A stretch of DNA of 64,000 nucleotides, taken from the NCBI RefSeq assembly GCF_001561955.1, contig NZ_CP014223.1:2542001-2606000 (forward strand), in the 5' to 3' direction. Under the pieces are notes generated by a model. It saw only the letters and a list, made by a program, of their open reading frames with translations. It had not been told where the DNA came from and searched no databases. Position 1 is the stretch's first letter; each line of letters starts with the position of its first letter. A program made the translations under genes and the position numbers. This DNA comes from Anaerotignum propionicum DSM 1682 (GTDB taxonomy: Bacteria > Bacillota > Clostridia > Lachnospirales > Anaerotignaceae). Positions 12,758-24,989 of the stretch are shown here, piece by piece.

Positions 12758-14032
12758 TTATTGAAGCAAGCTTGGCAACCACAGAGAAAGCTGTGGCACA
12801 AAAGTTACAAGCAATAGCACCATCATGGAAAGCAATAGCATTGGCAGTATTGACTTTAAAGTTTGAACAAAACTTGCCCGAGCAATTTGATTTGTCATTA
12901 ACAAACAAATTCCTACTGGAGGCGTAACCAAACCAATACATAAATTGAAACTCATTATAATGCCGAACTGCAAAGGATCAATTCCAAAAGCAGAAAGCAG
13001 AGGCATTAGGATTGGTGTCATCATAATGATTGCAGCATTTGCCTCCATCAGCATCCCTATAACTAAGAACAGCAGATTCAGAAGCAGCAGGATTATAATT
13101 TTGTTTGAAGTGATAGCGCTAAATCCTTCCAAAACCTGTTGTGGCAGACCGGAGGTTGTAACAATATAGCTGGAAGCTTTAGAAAGGCCAACCAACATCA
13201 AGATTGATGATGTGGCAATTGTACCCTCTACAAAAACAGAAAAAATTTCATTAAGCTTCATATCTTTATAAATGAAAAGACTCACGGCCAAGGAATACAC
13301 AACCGCTACAGCAGCTGATTCCGTTGGTGTAAAAATACCTCCGAAAATCCCCCCCAGAATGATTACAGGCATGAATAATGCCCAGATGCCATCTATTAAT
13401 GTCAGTGCAATTTCTTTCGGCTTTTTTTTCGGATGGGCAGGCAAATCATGCTTCATTCCATAAAATAAGGCATAAATAATCAATCCACCTGCCAGCAATA
13501 TCCCAGGTATTACAGAGCCTACAAAAAGTTTGGAAACAGATAAATCTGTTATGCTGGCATATACAATCAGCGTAATTGACGGTGGTATAATTGGTCCTAA
13601 AATTGAAGCAATCCCAGATACTGCTGCCGCAAAATGTGGCGGGTATCCTTCCTCCTTCATAGCAGGGATGGTAGTTCCCCCTACTGCCGATGCCGTGGCA
13701 ACACCCGAACCTGATATTGCCCCAAATAAAGCGGAAGCCAATACCGTAACCACTGCCAAAGATCCTTTAATCCAACCGATTAAAGCATTTGATATATCAA
13801 TGAGCTTTCCTGTGATGCTTCGTGACATAATGTTCCCTGCCAACATGAAGAATGGGATTGCTAATAAGGAGCTGGCATTCATACCCGCAAATAATTTTTG
13901 AGGTAAAACAATGAGAGGCATGTCCGCCACATTTAAGGCAACCAATGTACCAATGCCCAATGCCAAATATATAGGAATCCCCAAAAAAGACAGTCCAAGC
14001 AAAGATAGAATTACAATCAAACCGGCATTCAC
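12758..14032 (-). CDS. dctM: TRAP transporter large permease, DctM type
   Basis: 424-residue polytopic membrane protein of the DctM/SiaM family, the sodium-coupled translocating subunit of a tripartite transporter. The features are about a dozen hydrophobic segments, the conserved N-terminal SLLAIPFFMLAGNIM and GSGVATASAVGGTTIPAM blocks, and PPVGICL near the C-terminus. Its start overlaps the dctQ stop by four bases (ATGA), so translation is probably coupled. Together with dctQ, dctP and the dehydrogenase gene it forms one operon. The substrate is not readable from the sequence; acidic sugars or organic acids are usual. Confidence 0.95.
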   Translation of the reverse strand: MNAGLIVILSLLGLSFLGIPIYLALGIGTLVALNVADMPLIVLPQKLFAGMNASSLLAIPFFMLAGNIMSRSITGKLIDISNALIGWIKGSLAVVTVLASALFGAISGSGVATASAVGGTTIPAMKEEGYPPHFAAAVSGIASILGPIIPPSITLIVYASITDLSVSKLFVGSVIPGILLAGGLIIYALFYGMKHDLPAHPKKKPKEIALTLIDGIWALFMPVIILGGIFGGIFTPTESAAVAVVYSLAVSLFIYKDMKLNEIFSVFVEGTIATSSILMLVGLSKASSYIVTTSGLPQQVLEGFSAITSNKIIILLLLNLLFLVIGMLMEANAAIIMMTPILMPLLSAFGIDPLQFGIIMSFNLCIGLVTPPVGICLLMTNQIARASFVQTLKSILPMLLLSMMVLLLVTFVPQLSLWLPSLLQ

Positions 14033-14538
14033 TGGTCATTCACCTCCCTTTTCCCTAACTCTTGAATCTGTAGCAAATTTTGAAATATTACTTCAAACGA
14101 AGTTAGAATCATAAGGATTATACCAATTGGCATACATGCATAAGGTATAGACATAGAAATTTTTAACCCCGCAGAAATATTATTTGCTGCTGTTTGACAC
14201 AGCGTTAATGAGTAGTTGAGCAAAAACATCAGAAAAACAATACCTACTAATGTTGCAATAATTGTAAATATACTTTTTACCTTTGGTTTTAACAAATTAA
14301 TCAATAAATCTATTTGTAAATGACTATTCCGCCTTGTTGCAATGGCTGCTGCAATCATAACATCATAGATAAATAGATACCTTGCCAGCTCCTCACTCCA
14401 CGAGTTTGCAGCAGAAAAACAATATCGTAGCACTACCTGATAGACCATTACAATAATCATAACGGCAACAGTAATGCCCAAAAATATTTTTTCTACGGTT
14501 TCTAGCTTGTCCAGAAACTTCGAATAGGTTCTAATCAA
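14029..14538 (-). CDS. dctQ: TRAP transporter small permease, DctQ type
   Basis: About 170 residues with four hydrophobic segments and the DctQ hallmark RYCFSAANSWSEELARYLFIY. It is the small membrane subunit that partners DctM. The start is uncertain: a TTG at 14538 is preferred because AGGTGA sits seven bases before it. A GTG at 14547 would use part of that same site as its start codon. It overlaps dctM by four bases and follows dctP by about 35 bases. Confidence 0.93.
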   Translation of the reverse strand: MIRTYSKFLDKLETVEKIFLGITVAVMIIVMVYQVVLRYCFSAANSWSEELARYLFIYDVMIAAAIATRRNSHLQIDLLINLLKPKVKSIFTIIATLVGIVFLMFLLNYSLTLCQTAANNISAGLKISMSIPYACMPIGIILMILTSFEVIFQNLLQIQELGKREVNDQ

Positions 14539-14571
14539 AGAAATCACCTCATTATTTATCCTTTGTATAAC

Positions 14572-15600
14572 TTACTTACCGTCGTCCATTGCTTTAATTC
14601 TGTCTGCCCAGTCTTTTAAATCAGGGAAATTTTTATCGGCAAAACCGTCAAAATGCCCTTTGAATTCATTAAGATCAACTTCAATTACGGTACAATCCTT
14701 TTCAATTAACTTTTCTTCTGCCGCCGATTCTTTTTGCAGTTGTTTTGCACTGATTTCTTTGCCAGCATACTCAGCAGCCTCTGTTACTGCACGCTGAATG
14801 TCTTCTGGCAAATTGTTAAAGTAATTTGCATCCATAATAAACAAATTACAGCTGTAAACATGATTTGTTTTAATCCAGTATTTACATACTTCATCAAATG
14901 CATAGTTCATTGAGTCAGCCATAGGGTTTTCCTGTCCAGAAACAGTGCCCTGCTGTAATGCTGTGTATGTCTCATTCATGGCCATGGGTGTTGGTGCCGC
15001 ATCCATCCACTGCCAAGTTTTTAAATACATCTCAAGATTTGGCGCTCTCAGCTTAAAACCTTTAAAATCTGAAACATTATGCATTTCCTTTGTCGCCGTT
15101 ACAATTCTTGGACCTCTAAAGGTTCCCCCCATTAATTTAAAACCAGAAGCCTCACCAATCTTATCTTTCATTTCCTGCCCCAAGTCGGAATACCAAACCT
15201 TCATAAAATGGTCATAATCACTGTATATGTAGGGCATTGCATCAATATTTGCCAAAGGCGTAAACGTTGCTAAAGTTCCCACGGACTCGCAGATAATATC
15301 AGCAACTCCATAGCTTAATCCTTCAAGAACCTCAGAAGTTGATCCTAAACTCGCTCCTCCATAAAGCTTAACTTCTACTCTACCGTCTGTTAACTCCTTA
15401 ATTTTATCCGCAAAAACTGCGGCTGTATCATATGCATTGTCGCCTTCCGTTGAGTTTAATGCCATCTTCCAAGTATATGTCTCTCCGCCACTAGTTGCTG
15501 TCTCTTTTTCACCGCTACTTTGTGTTCCACCTCCACAACCTGCCAAACAGGATGCGGCTACTGCTGATGCTAATAAACTTACAAATAAACGTTTTTTCAT
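14572..15600 (-). CDS. dctP: TRAP transporter solute-binding lipoprotein, DctP type
   Basis: 342 residues. The N-terminal lipoprotein signal ends in LAGC, so the mature protein is anchored by Cys21 to the outer face of the membrane. The rest is the DctP fold, with the conserved regions KELTDGRVEVKLYGG, FKGFKLRAPN and GTVSGQENP; the arginine in KLRAP normally binds the substrate carboxylate. It captures the substrate for the DctQ-DctM pair. The Shine-Dalgarno sequence is strong (GAGGAGG). It is second in the operon after the dehydrogenase gene. A carboxylated substrate is expected; the identity is unknown. Confidence 0.95.
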   Translation of the reverse strand: MKKRLFVSLLASAVAASCLAGCGGGTQSSGEKETATSGGETYTWKMALNSTEGDNAYDTAAVFADKIKELTDGRVEVKLYGGASLGSTSEVLEGLSYGVADIICESVGTLATFTPLANIDAMPYIYSDYDHFMKVWYSDLGQEMKDKIGEASGFKLMGGTFRGPRIVTATKEMHNVSDFKGFKLRAPNLEMYLKTWQWMDAAPTPMAMNETYTALQQGTVSGQENPMADSMNYAFDEVCKYWIKTNHVYSCNLFIMDANYFNNLPEDIQRAVTEAAEYAGKEISAKQLQKESAAEEKLIEKDCTVIEVDLNEFKGHFDGFADKNFPDLKDWADRIKAMDDGK

Positions 15601-15647
15601 TTACTACTCTCCTCCTCATTTTTTAATATACTATGATAAGCTGATAC

Positions 15648-16394
15648 TCAGCCATCCATCGTTACCCCACCATCCACGTCACTAATTTCACCTGTGGCAA
15701 AACTGGAAAGATCTGATAAATAAAACAAAATTACATTAGCAATTTCCTTGGGATCAGCTCCACGGTTCATAGGAATAGTGCTTAAGACACGCTCCTTTTT
15801 TTCTTCGCTCAGAATTGATGTCATAGGCGTAATTGTGTAACTTGGACATACTCCGTTACAAGCAACGCCAAATAATGCTCCTTCCCTAGCAATAGCCTTT
15901 GTCAGTCCAATTACGCCAGCCTTTGATGCCGCGTAAGCACTTGTTCCTAATAATCCACCGCCTCTTTTTGCTGCAACAGATGCAACGTTTACAATTCTGC
16001 CATATTTCTTGGCTTTCATTGCTGGGAACAAAACGCTAATTGTGGTATATACACTTGTAAGATTAATTGCCACCACCTTATCCCACTCTTCTTGGGTTAC
16101 CTCCTCAAAAGGCACTGTACTAACAATTCCGGCATTGTTTGCTAAGCCATGTATCTGACCAAAATCTGTGAGAATCTGACTAAATACCTCCCGGGTTTCC
16201 TGATGATCCGCAAGATTTACTTTGTAACATGAAACATTATTCTCTCCCAAATTATGCCGTATTCTCTCTGCGTTTTCCATATTCATATCGACAATAATTG
16301 CATGACCTTTTCCTTCCACAATACCTTCTGTAATTGCCTTTCCAATGCCGCTTGCACCACCTGTTACGATGATATTTCTCCCTGCAAAATCCAT
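15648..16394 (-). CDS. Short-chain dehydrogenase/reductase
   Basis: 248-residue classical SDR: TGGASGIG at residues 11-18 binds NAD(P), NNAG follows, and the catalytic set is Ser (NVAS), Tyr and Lys (YAASK). The family interconverts alcohols and ketones. As first gene of the TRAP operon, 47 bases before dctP, it probably oxidises or reduces the imported compound, for example a sugar acid or hydroxy acid. That is inferred from position. It resembles FabG but is not in a fatty acid cluster, so a catabolic role is preferred. Confidence 0.9.
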   Translation of the reverse strand: MDFAGRNIIVTGGASGIGKAITEGIVEGKGHAIIVDMNMENAERIRHNLGENNVSCYKVNLADHQETREVFSQILTDFGQIHGLANNAGIVSTVPFEEVTQEEWDKVVAINLTSVYTTISVLFPAMKAKKYGRIVNVASVAAKRGGGLLGTSAYAASKAGVIGLTKAIAREGALFGVACNGVCPSYTITPMTSILSEEKKERVLSTIPMNRGADPKEIANVILFYLSDLSSFATGEISDVDGGVTMDG

Positions 16395-16700
16395 TCCGTA
16401 ACCTCCAATTCTAATTCCATATCACTTTTTGAACATATTATAATATATTATGTACACAATCATATTATATTTGAATTCAATTCTTCCTTGAGATAAACCT
16501 ATCATTAAAAAAAACTTCTGTCAATGTAATTTGAATATAAAATTAACTTTCGTCAGTATGCTATTTTTTTGTGAAACGAATTTCGTAACAGTAGATAATA
16601 ATTGAATAGAATTTACTTTACTTTTTGAACACCTATTTATAAAATTTGAATTCAATATATTTAAGATATTTTAAAATTTTTATACCATTACAACTATCCA
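16395..16700 (-). promoter_or_regulatory. Promoter region of the TRAP operon with repeated operator-like motifs
   Basis: The region holds two copies of ATTTGAATTCAAT, whose core TTGAATTCAA is a perfect palindrome (16471-16480 and 16646-16655). It also holds two copies of ACTTTTTGAACA (16424-16435 and 16620-16631). The paired order is the same in both, as if a control unit were duplicated. A GntR/FCD or similar dimeric regulator is a plausible binder; none is adjacent. Confidence 0.45.
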
Positions 16701-16759
16701 ATGTTTAAAGTACTCTTAGGCTCATAAATAAAATAACCTTCCAGATGCATTTCTGCTTC

Positions 16760-17391
16760 CGAAAGGCTATAAGAGATTGTTTAAAATTGAAAAAAATTGC
16801 TTGCTTCTCTGTAAACGGGTAATGCACTCCTTTAGTGTTATTTGATCTGCCGTTAAATCTTCTTGTATTTGATTTCTTATATACTCCTCTATTTTTTCCT
16901 ACTGTATCCACAAAATATCCTCTACACTAAAAATGTCGATTCCCATACTTATATTTCAAGTTGGCATGTCTATCAAATATTATTAATGAGCTTTTTCCTT
17001 TAAATACCCCATTATCTCAGCTACACTATGTTTGAGTGGTATCCTTATTAGCATGTATTGCATATTTCAGCCTTCATTATCTCTACGCCCTTTCCTATCC
17101 ATACTCTCTTAATATCTTCCCTATATCTGCTTTTAATTTCCCGTATACGACTTGGCTTCTATACTTCGGTGCAAAGACTATGGGATATTACATTCCCATG
17201 TTGTATGTGCTAACTACTTCTGTCCATTTGGATTCCACCTTTGTATTTTAATGTAGTCGGCAAACCTACATCTATTCTATCTAAGAAGGATTCTTTCTTA
17301 TAGCTTAAGCAAAAACCATCCTACCACCTTCATAGCAGATGGTTTTATCAGCTAAAGAGAACAAGTAAATATCCACGGGTCAAGCGCGTGG
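16760..17391 (-). mobile_element. Decayed IS200-like element, copy 1
   Basis: Reading the minus strand gives broken TnpA segments: VVYGKLKADIGKILRE, then GKSSLIIFDRHANLKYKYGNRHF, a stop, then CRGYFVDTVGKN. This is the C-terminal half of an IS200/IS605 Y1 transposase with several stops and frameshifts. The catalytic-helix Tyr region is recognisable, the HUH region is not. Upstream lie an AAAACCATC/GATGGTTTT hairpin (17312-17346) and a CCACG/CGTGG hairpin (17373-17391) resembling an IS200 left-end stem. Outer boundaries are approximate. The element is dead. Confidence 0.75.
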
Positions 17392-17476
17392 TTTTTCTTA
17401 TGCGGGCTAGCCCTCTGTTTCTTGCGTATGTGTAAACACATAATATGAGTTCGCCAAATGCATACAGTTGCTTGCG

Positions 17477-18047
17477 GCCCTTAAAAGGGCTTGCTTATGG
17501 AATACATAATTGTTTGCCTAGCTTATCTTCTTTTTGTTGATTGGATATATACTCTGCTATTCTTTCTGCATTCTTTCCTGCAGTATCCACATAATAGCCT
17601 TTACACCAAAACTCTTGATTTCTATATTTATATTTCAATTGCCCAAATTGCTCATACAACATCGTGCTACTTTTTCCTTTTAGATACCCCATAAATTTGA
17701 TATTGCAATCTTTGTGCTATTTCTAATAATATATATATGATCTGGACATACTTCTGCTTTTATTATCTTCACTCCCTTCCACTCACATAGCGTCCTGAAA
17801 ATTTTCCCTATCTCTTCTCTTTTTTTATATTAGAATATTTTTCTCCTATATTTTTAGGTGCAAATACTATGTGTATTTGCAATTTCATTCCGTATGAGAT
17901 AAACTATTTATGTCATCAAGCCCATATTAAAACTCCCTTCGTTATAATAAATTTGCAGTTGGCTTACTACAAATTTATTATAACGAAGGGAGTTCCTTTT
18001 TGCTCATCGCCGTAGGCTTTTTTGAACCATGCGTCTAACGCGTGGTT
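17477..18047 (-). mobile_element. Decayed IS200-like element, copy 2
   Basis: A second TnpA remnant, better preserved. The N-terminal part reads IHIVFAPKNIGEK...GKIFRTLCEWKGVKIIKAEVCPDHIYII. A frameshift follows, then MGYLKGKSSTMLYEQFGQLKYKY and CKGYYVDTAGKN, ending near 17495. The HUH motif has become HIY, so it is inactive even apart from the frameshift. An AACCATGCG/CGCGTGGTT left-end-like hairpin lies at 18025-18047, a 25-bp perfect inverted repeat at 17931-17994, and a GCCCTTAAAAGGGC palindrome at 17477-17490 near the right end. It lies between copy 1 and the tRNA terminator. Confidence 0.8.
17931..17994. repeat. Perfect 25-bp inverted repeat with 14-base loop
   Basis: The arms 17931-17955 and 17970-17994 are exact complements, flanked by short A and T runs on the two sides so that it could end transcription in either direction. 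It lies between the left-end hairpin and the transposase remnant of IS copy 2. Confidence 0.9.
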
Positions 18048-18061
18048 TTCTTTTCTACAAT

Positions 18062-18089
18062 AAAAAAGCCTGTATGTATACAGGCTTTT
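18062..18089 (-). terminator. Terminator of the rRNA/tRNA operon
   Basis: AGCCTGTATGTATACAGGCT (18067-18086) is a stem with a tiny loop. On the minus strand it is followed by a T run, and it directly follows the last tRNA of the array. Confidence 0.9.
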
Positions 18090-18092
18090 AAA

Positions 18093-18164
18093 CTAGGGTA
18101 GCAGGATTTGAACCTGCGAATGACGGAATCAGAATCCGTTGCCTTACCGCTTGGCGATACCCCA
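18093..18164 (-). tRNA. tRNA-Gln (CTG)
   Basis: Cloverleaf on the minus strand with loop TTCTGAT, anticodon CTG, and a TGGGGTA/TACCCTA acceptor with one G-T pair. Last tRNA of the seven-gene array. Confidence 0.95.
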
Positions 18165-18196
18165 ATAAATAAATTATGTTTAGCATTATTTGAAAC

Positions 18197-18268
18197 CTGG
18201 GCTAGCTGGATTCGAACCAGCGAATGCAGGAGTCAAAGTCCTGTGCCTTACCGCTTGGCGATAGCCCA
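18197..18268 (-). tRNA. tRNA-Gln (TTG)
   Basis: Loop CTTTGAC, anticodon TTG, acceptor TGGGCTA/TAGCCCA. It is very similar in sequence to the neighbouring Gln(CTG) gene, suggesting a local duplication. Confidence 0.95.
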
Positions 18269-18292
18269 CTATACGATAATGCAAAAGCTAAA

Positions 18293-18364
18293 AGCGCGAA
18301 ACGAGATTCGAACTCGCGACCCTCGCCTTGGCAAGGCGATGCTCTACCACTGAGCCATTCGCGC
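18293..18364 (-). tRNA. tRNA-Gly (GCC)
   Basis: Anticodon loop TTGCCAA with perfect stems; acceptor GCGCGAA/TTCGCGC. Confidence 0.95.
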
Positions 18365-18370
18365 AAATTA

Positions 18371-18454
18371 TGCAGTCGAGGGGACTTGAACCCCTACCCA
18401 GAAACCCGGACTAGATCCTTAGTCTAGCGCGTATGCCAATTCCGCCACGACTGC
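18371..18454 (-). tRNA. tRNA-Leu (AAG)
   Basis: Long-variable-arm (class II) tRNA with acceptor GCAGTCG/CGACTGC, discriminator A and anticodon stem CTAGA/TCTAG. The loop is CTAAGGA, giving anticodon AAG, which needs inosine at position 34, or unmodified A with wide wobble, to read the CUN box. Confidence 0.9.
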
Positions 18455-18461
18455 AAAAACA

Positions 18462-18534
18462 TGAGTCACTCGGGGCTCGAACCCGAGACACCTGGATTAA
18501 AAGTCCAGTGCTCTACCAACTGAGCTAGTGACCC
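18462..18534 (-). tRNA. tRNA-Lys (TTT)
   Basis: Loop CTTTTAA within the stem CTGGA/TCCAG; acceptor GGGTCAC/GTGACTC. Confidence 0.95.
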
Positions 18535-18544
18535 GAAAATAAAG

Positions 18545-18619
<75 letters not shown>

Positions 18620-18649
18620 ATAAGAAATAAATTTCCACTGATACGAGGC

Positions 18650-18724
<75 letters not shown>

Positions 18725-18740
18725 AAAGCAAAAATTGAAA

Positions 18741-18857
18741 TCTGGCAACCATCTACTTTCCCAGGCAGCTTCCCACCAAGTATCATCGACCGCTTAGGTC
18801 TTAACCGACGTGTTCGGAATGGGAACGGGTGTGTCCCCTAAGCGCATCATCACCAGA
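18741..18857 (-). rRNA. rrf: 5S ribosomal RNA (after 23S)
   Basis: About 117 bases with terminal stem TCTGG/CCAGA and the conserved CCGAAC and GGTAAGACC-like regions (CCGAACACG, GGTTAAGACC). It follows 23S by about 217 bases and heads the seven-tRNA array. Confidence 0.95.
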
Positions 18858-19074
18858 AATATCAAGGACTTTGGCAAGCTCTCGCTTCCTCTTTGTCCTA
18901 TCAGATGTATCTCTACACCTTCAAAACTGAATACAAGAATATTAGTGCTTTCCTAAGCGTTTACCAATCACCGACCAGACACCTAAGGTGTGAAGAGGTG
19001 ATTGATGCGAAGGAAATATAGCGGTCTTTTCCGTTAGGAAAAGAAATTACCTCGCCTTTATCAATCGATTTATT

Positions 19075-21971
<2,897 letters not shown>

Positions 21972-22169
21972 GTTTTTTGCTTTGAATAAATTCAAAACAA
22001 TAGCTTGTTCTTTGGAATGTTTCGTAGTAGCGATACTACGGTTTTGTTGACATCGTCTGCCAACACTTTGTTACTTTTATTTATAAAGAAAATTTTACTT
22101 TTTCTCGATTGACTCTTTTTTCTTGTATTCAGTTTTCAAGGTGCATCCCGACTCATTGGAGCCGGTAAA

Positions 22170-22242
22170 TGGAGAATACGAGATTCGAACTCGTGACCCC
22201 CTGCTTGCAAGGCAGGTGCTCTCCCAGCTGAGCTAATTCCCC
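22170..22242 (-). tRNA. tRNA-Ala (TGC) in the 16S-23S spacer
   Basis: Anticodon loop CTTGCAA in stem CCTGC/GCAGG; acceptor GGGGAAT/ATTCTCC with one G-T pair. Confidence 0.95.
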
Positions 22243-22267
22243 TTATTCAACTATAACACACTCAAAA

Positions 22268-22341
<74 letters not shown>

Positions 22342-22347
22342 ATAGGA

Positions 22348-22466
22348 CTTCGGCAACCATCTACTTTCCCAGGCAGCTTCCCACCAAGTATCATCGACCG
22401 CTCAGGTCTTAACCGTCGTGTTCGGAATGGGAACGGGTGTGTCCCCTAAGCGCATCATCACCGAAG
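22348..22466 (-). rRNA. rrf: 5S ribosomal RNA inside the 16S-23S spacer
   Basis: A second full 5S gene, nearly identical to the one at 18741-18857 in its body (single differences such as CTCAGG versus CTTAGG, GTCGTG versus GACGTG). Its terminal stem is different, CTTCGG/CCGAAG instead of TCTGG/CCAGA. It lies between 16S and tRNA-Ile, an uncommon position. Confidence 0.93.
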
Positions 22467-22533
22467 ATTTGTGTGTTTGAAGGTTTGATCCTTCAAAACC
22501 AAACAGTAGTATACATTAACAACCAATACTCCA

Positions 22534-24069
<1,536 letters not shown>

Positions 24070-24249
24070 AAAGTTTTGTCCTGCCAGTCTCATGTCTGGC
24101 TACTTTCCGATTTTTTCGAAATCGGTAAACTCTTTGTCTTCTTTTGCTTTCTCCGCTAAGCGGAAAAGCTGAATTGACTATGGGTTGTGTGTTTGTATCT
24201 CTACTGTTTAGTTTTCAAGGATCAACCCGCTTTTTCAGCGGCGAAAGTT

Positions 24250-24278
24250 ATCTTATCAGATTACTTTCTTTTTGTCAA
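24250..24278 (-). promoter_or_regulatory. Promoter of second rRNA operon
   Basis: Minus strand TTGACA (24273-24278), 17-base spacer, TAAGAT (24250-24255). The boxes and spacing are identical to those of the first operon although the flanks differ. Confidence 0.8.
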
Positions 24279-24342
24279 GCACTTTTTAACTTTTTTTCGA
24301 AAGTTTTCCTTTTTTTCAAAATTTACTTTCGTTGAGTTAAAA

Positions 24343-24433
24343 TGGCGGAGAAGGAGGGATTTGAACCCTCGCGCCGCGTTAACGACCTATCCGCTTTCCA
24401 GGCGAACCCCTTCAACCACTTGGGTACTTCTCC
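24343..24433 (-). tRNA. tRNA-Ser (GGA)
   Basis: Class II tRNA with long variable arm, loop CTGGAAA and acceptor GGAGAAG/CTTCTCC. The 3' CCA is encoded, unlike the other tRNAs whose ends I checked in this window. Confidence 0.95.
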
Positions 24434-24474
24434 ATAATGATCTCAGTTAAAAATGCTTTATTAAGTTGTAGCAA

Positions 24475-24560
24475 CGGAGAGAGTGGGATTCGAACCCACG
24501 GCCCCTTTCGGAGTCACTGGTTTTCAAGACCAGCTCCTTAAACCACTCGGACATCTCTCC
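24475..24560 (-). tRNA. tRNA-Ser (TGA)
   Basis: Class II tRNA with loop CTTGAAA in stem CTGGT/ACCAG and acceptor GGAGAGA/TCTCTCC. First gene of the two-tRNA unit upstream of the second rRNA operon. Confidence 0.95.
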
Positions 24561-24603
24561 ATATGGGTTTTCATCGCTTTTCTTGAGCAGCGAAACCTTT
24601 AAT

Positions 24604-24633
24604 ATTATATCCATGTAGATACCATATTGTCAA
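24604..24633 (-). promoter_or_regulatory. Proximal promoter of the tRNA-Ser genes
   Basis: Minus strand TTGACA (24628-24633), 18-base spacer, TATAAT (24604-24609): both boxes match consensus. Confidence 0.8.
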
Positions 24634-24700
24634 GAACTTTTTCTACTCTTTTTTCACTTTTTCGCCTCAAAATGTTTTTGCATCAGCGGCGGTGCTACTT

Positions 24701-24729
24701 AATATATCTTAAAATGATCTTCTTGTCAA
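24701..24729 (-). promoter_or_regulatory. Distal promoter of the tRNA-Ser genes
   Basis: Minus strand TTGACA (24724-24729), 17-base spacer, TATATT (24701-24706). With the proximal promoter it makes a tandem pair, as is usual for stable RNA. Read-through could also add to rRNA transcription. Confidence 0.7.
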
Positions 24730-24989
24730 CCCTATTTTTCATTTTTTTTGACAACTTTTATCTTTTTTTGTTTATTCTGTGACTTTACAAGGAATCTGTC
24801 AATTTCGTGACATAATATCTTCCCATAAGGGTGGCTTTTATATTGAATGAATGCTACAATATAAAAATCTATATCATTAAAAATTGGTTATAATAATGAA
24901 TAATCTTTTTTCTTTATTAATTATATCTTCTATTTAAATTTATTTAGAAAAATGTAATCAAGCATTTCTACCAAGGAGGAAATCATCCC
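24730..24989. other. Intergenic region upstream of pepT
   Basis: AT-rich divergent control region between the tRNA-Ser promoters and pepT. A TTGACA at 24749-24754 may serve pepT, but no convincing -10 box follows at normal spacing. Confidence 0.4.

Noticed and set aside
12672-12941. Small minus-strand frame downstream of dctM
   Set aside because: Overlaps the dctM 3' end in another frame, with no ribosome site.
16705-16911. 68-codon minus-strand frame
   Set aside because: It is the out-of-frame tail of the decayed IS200 transposase (VDTVGKN then random sequence).
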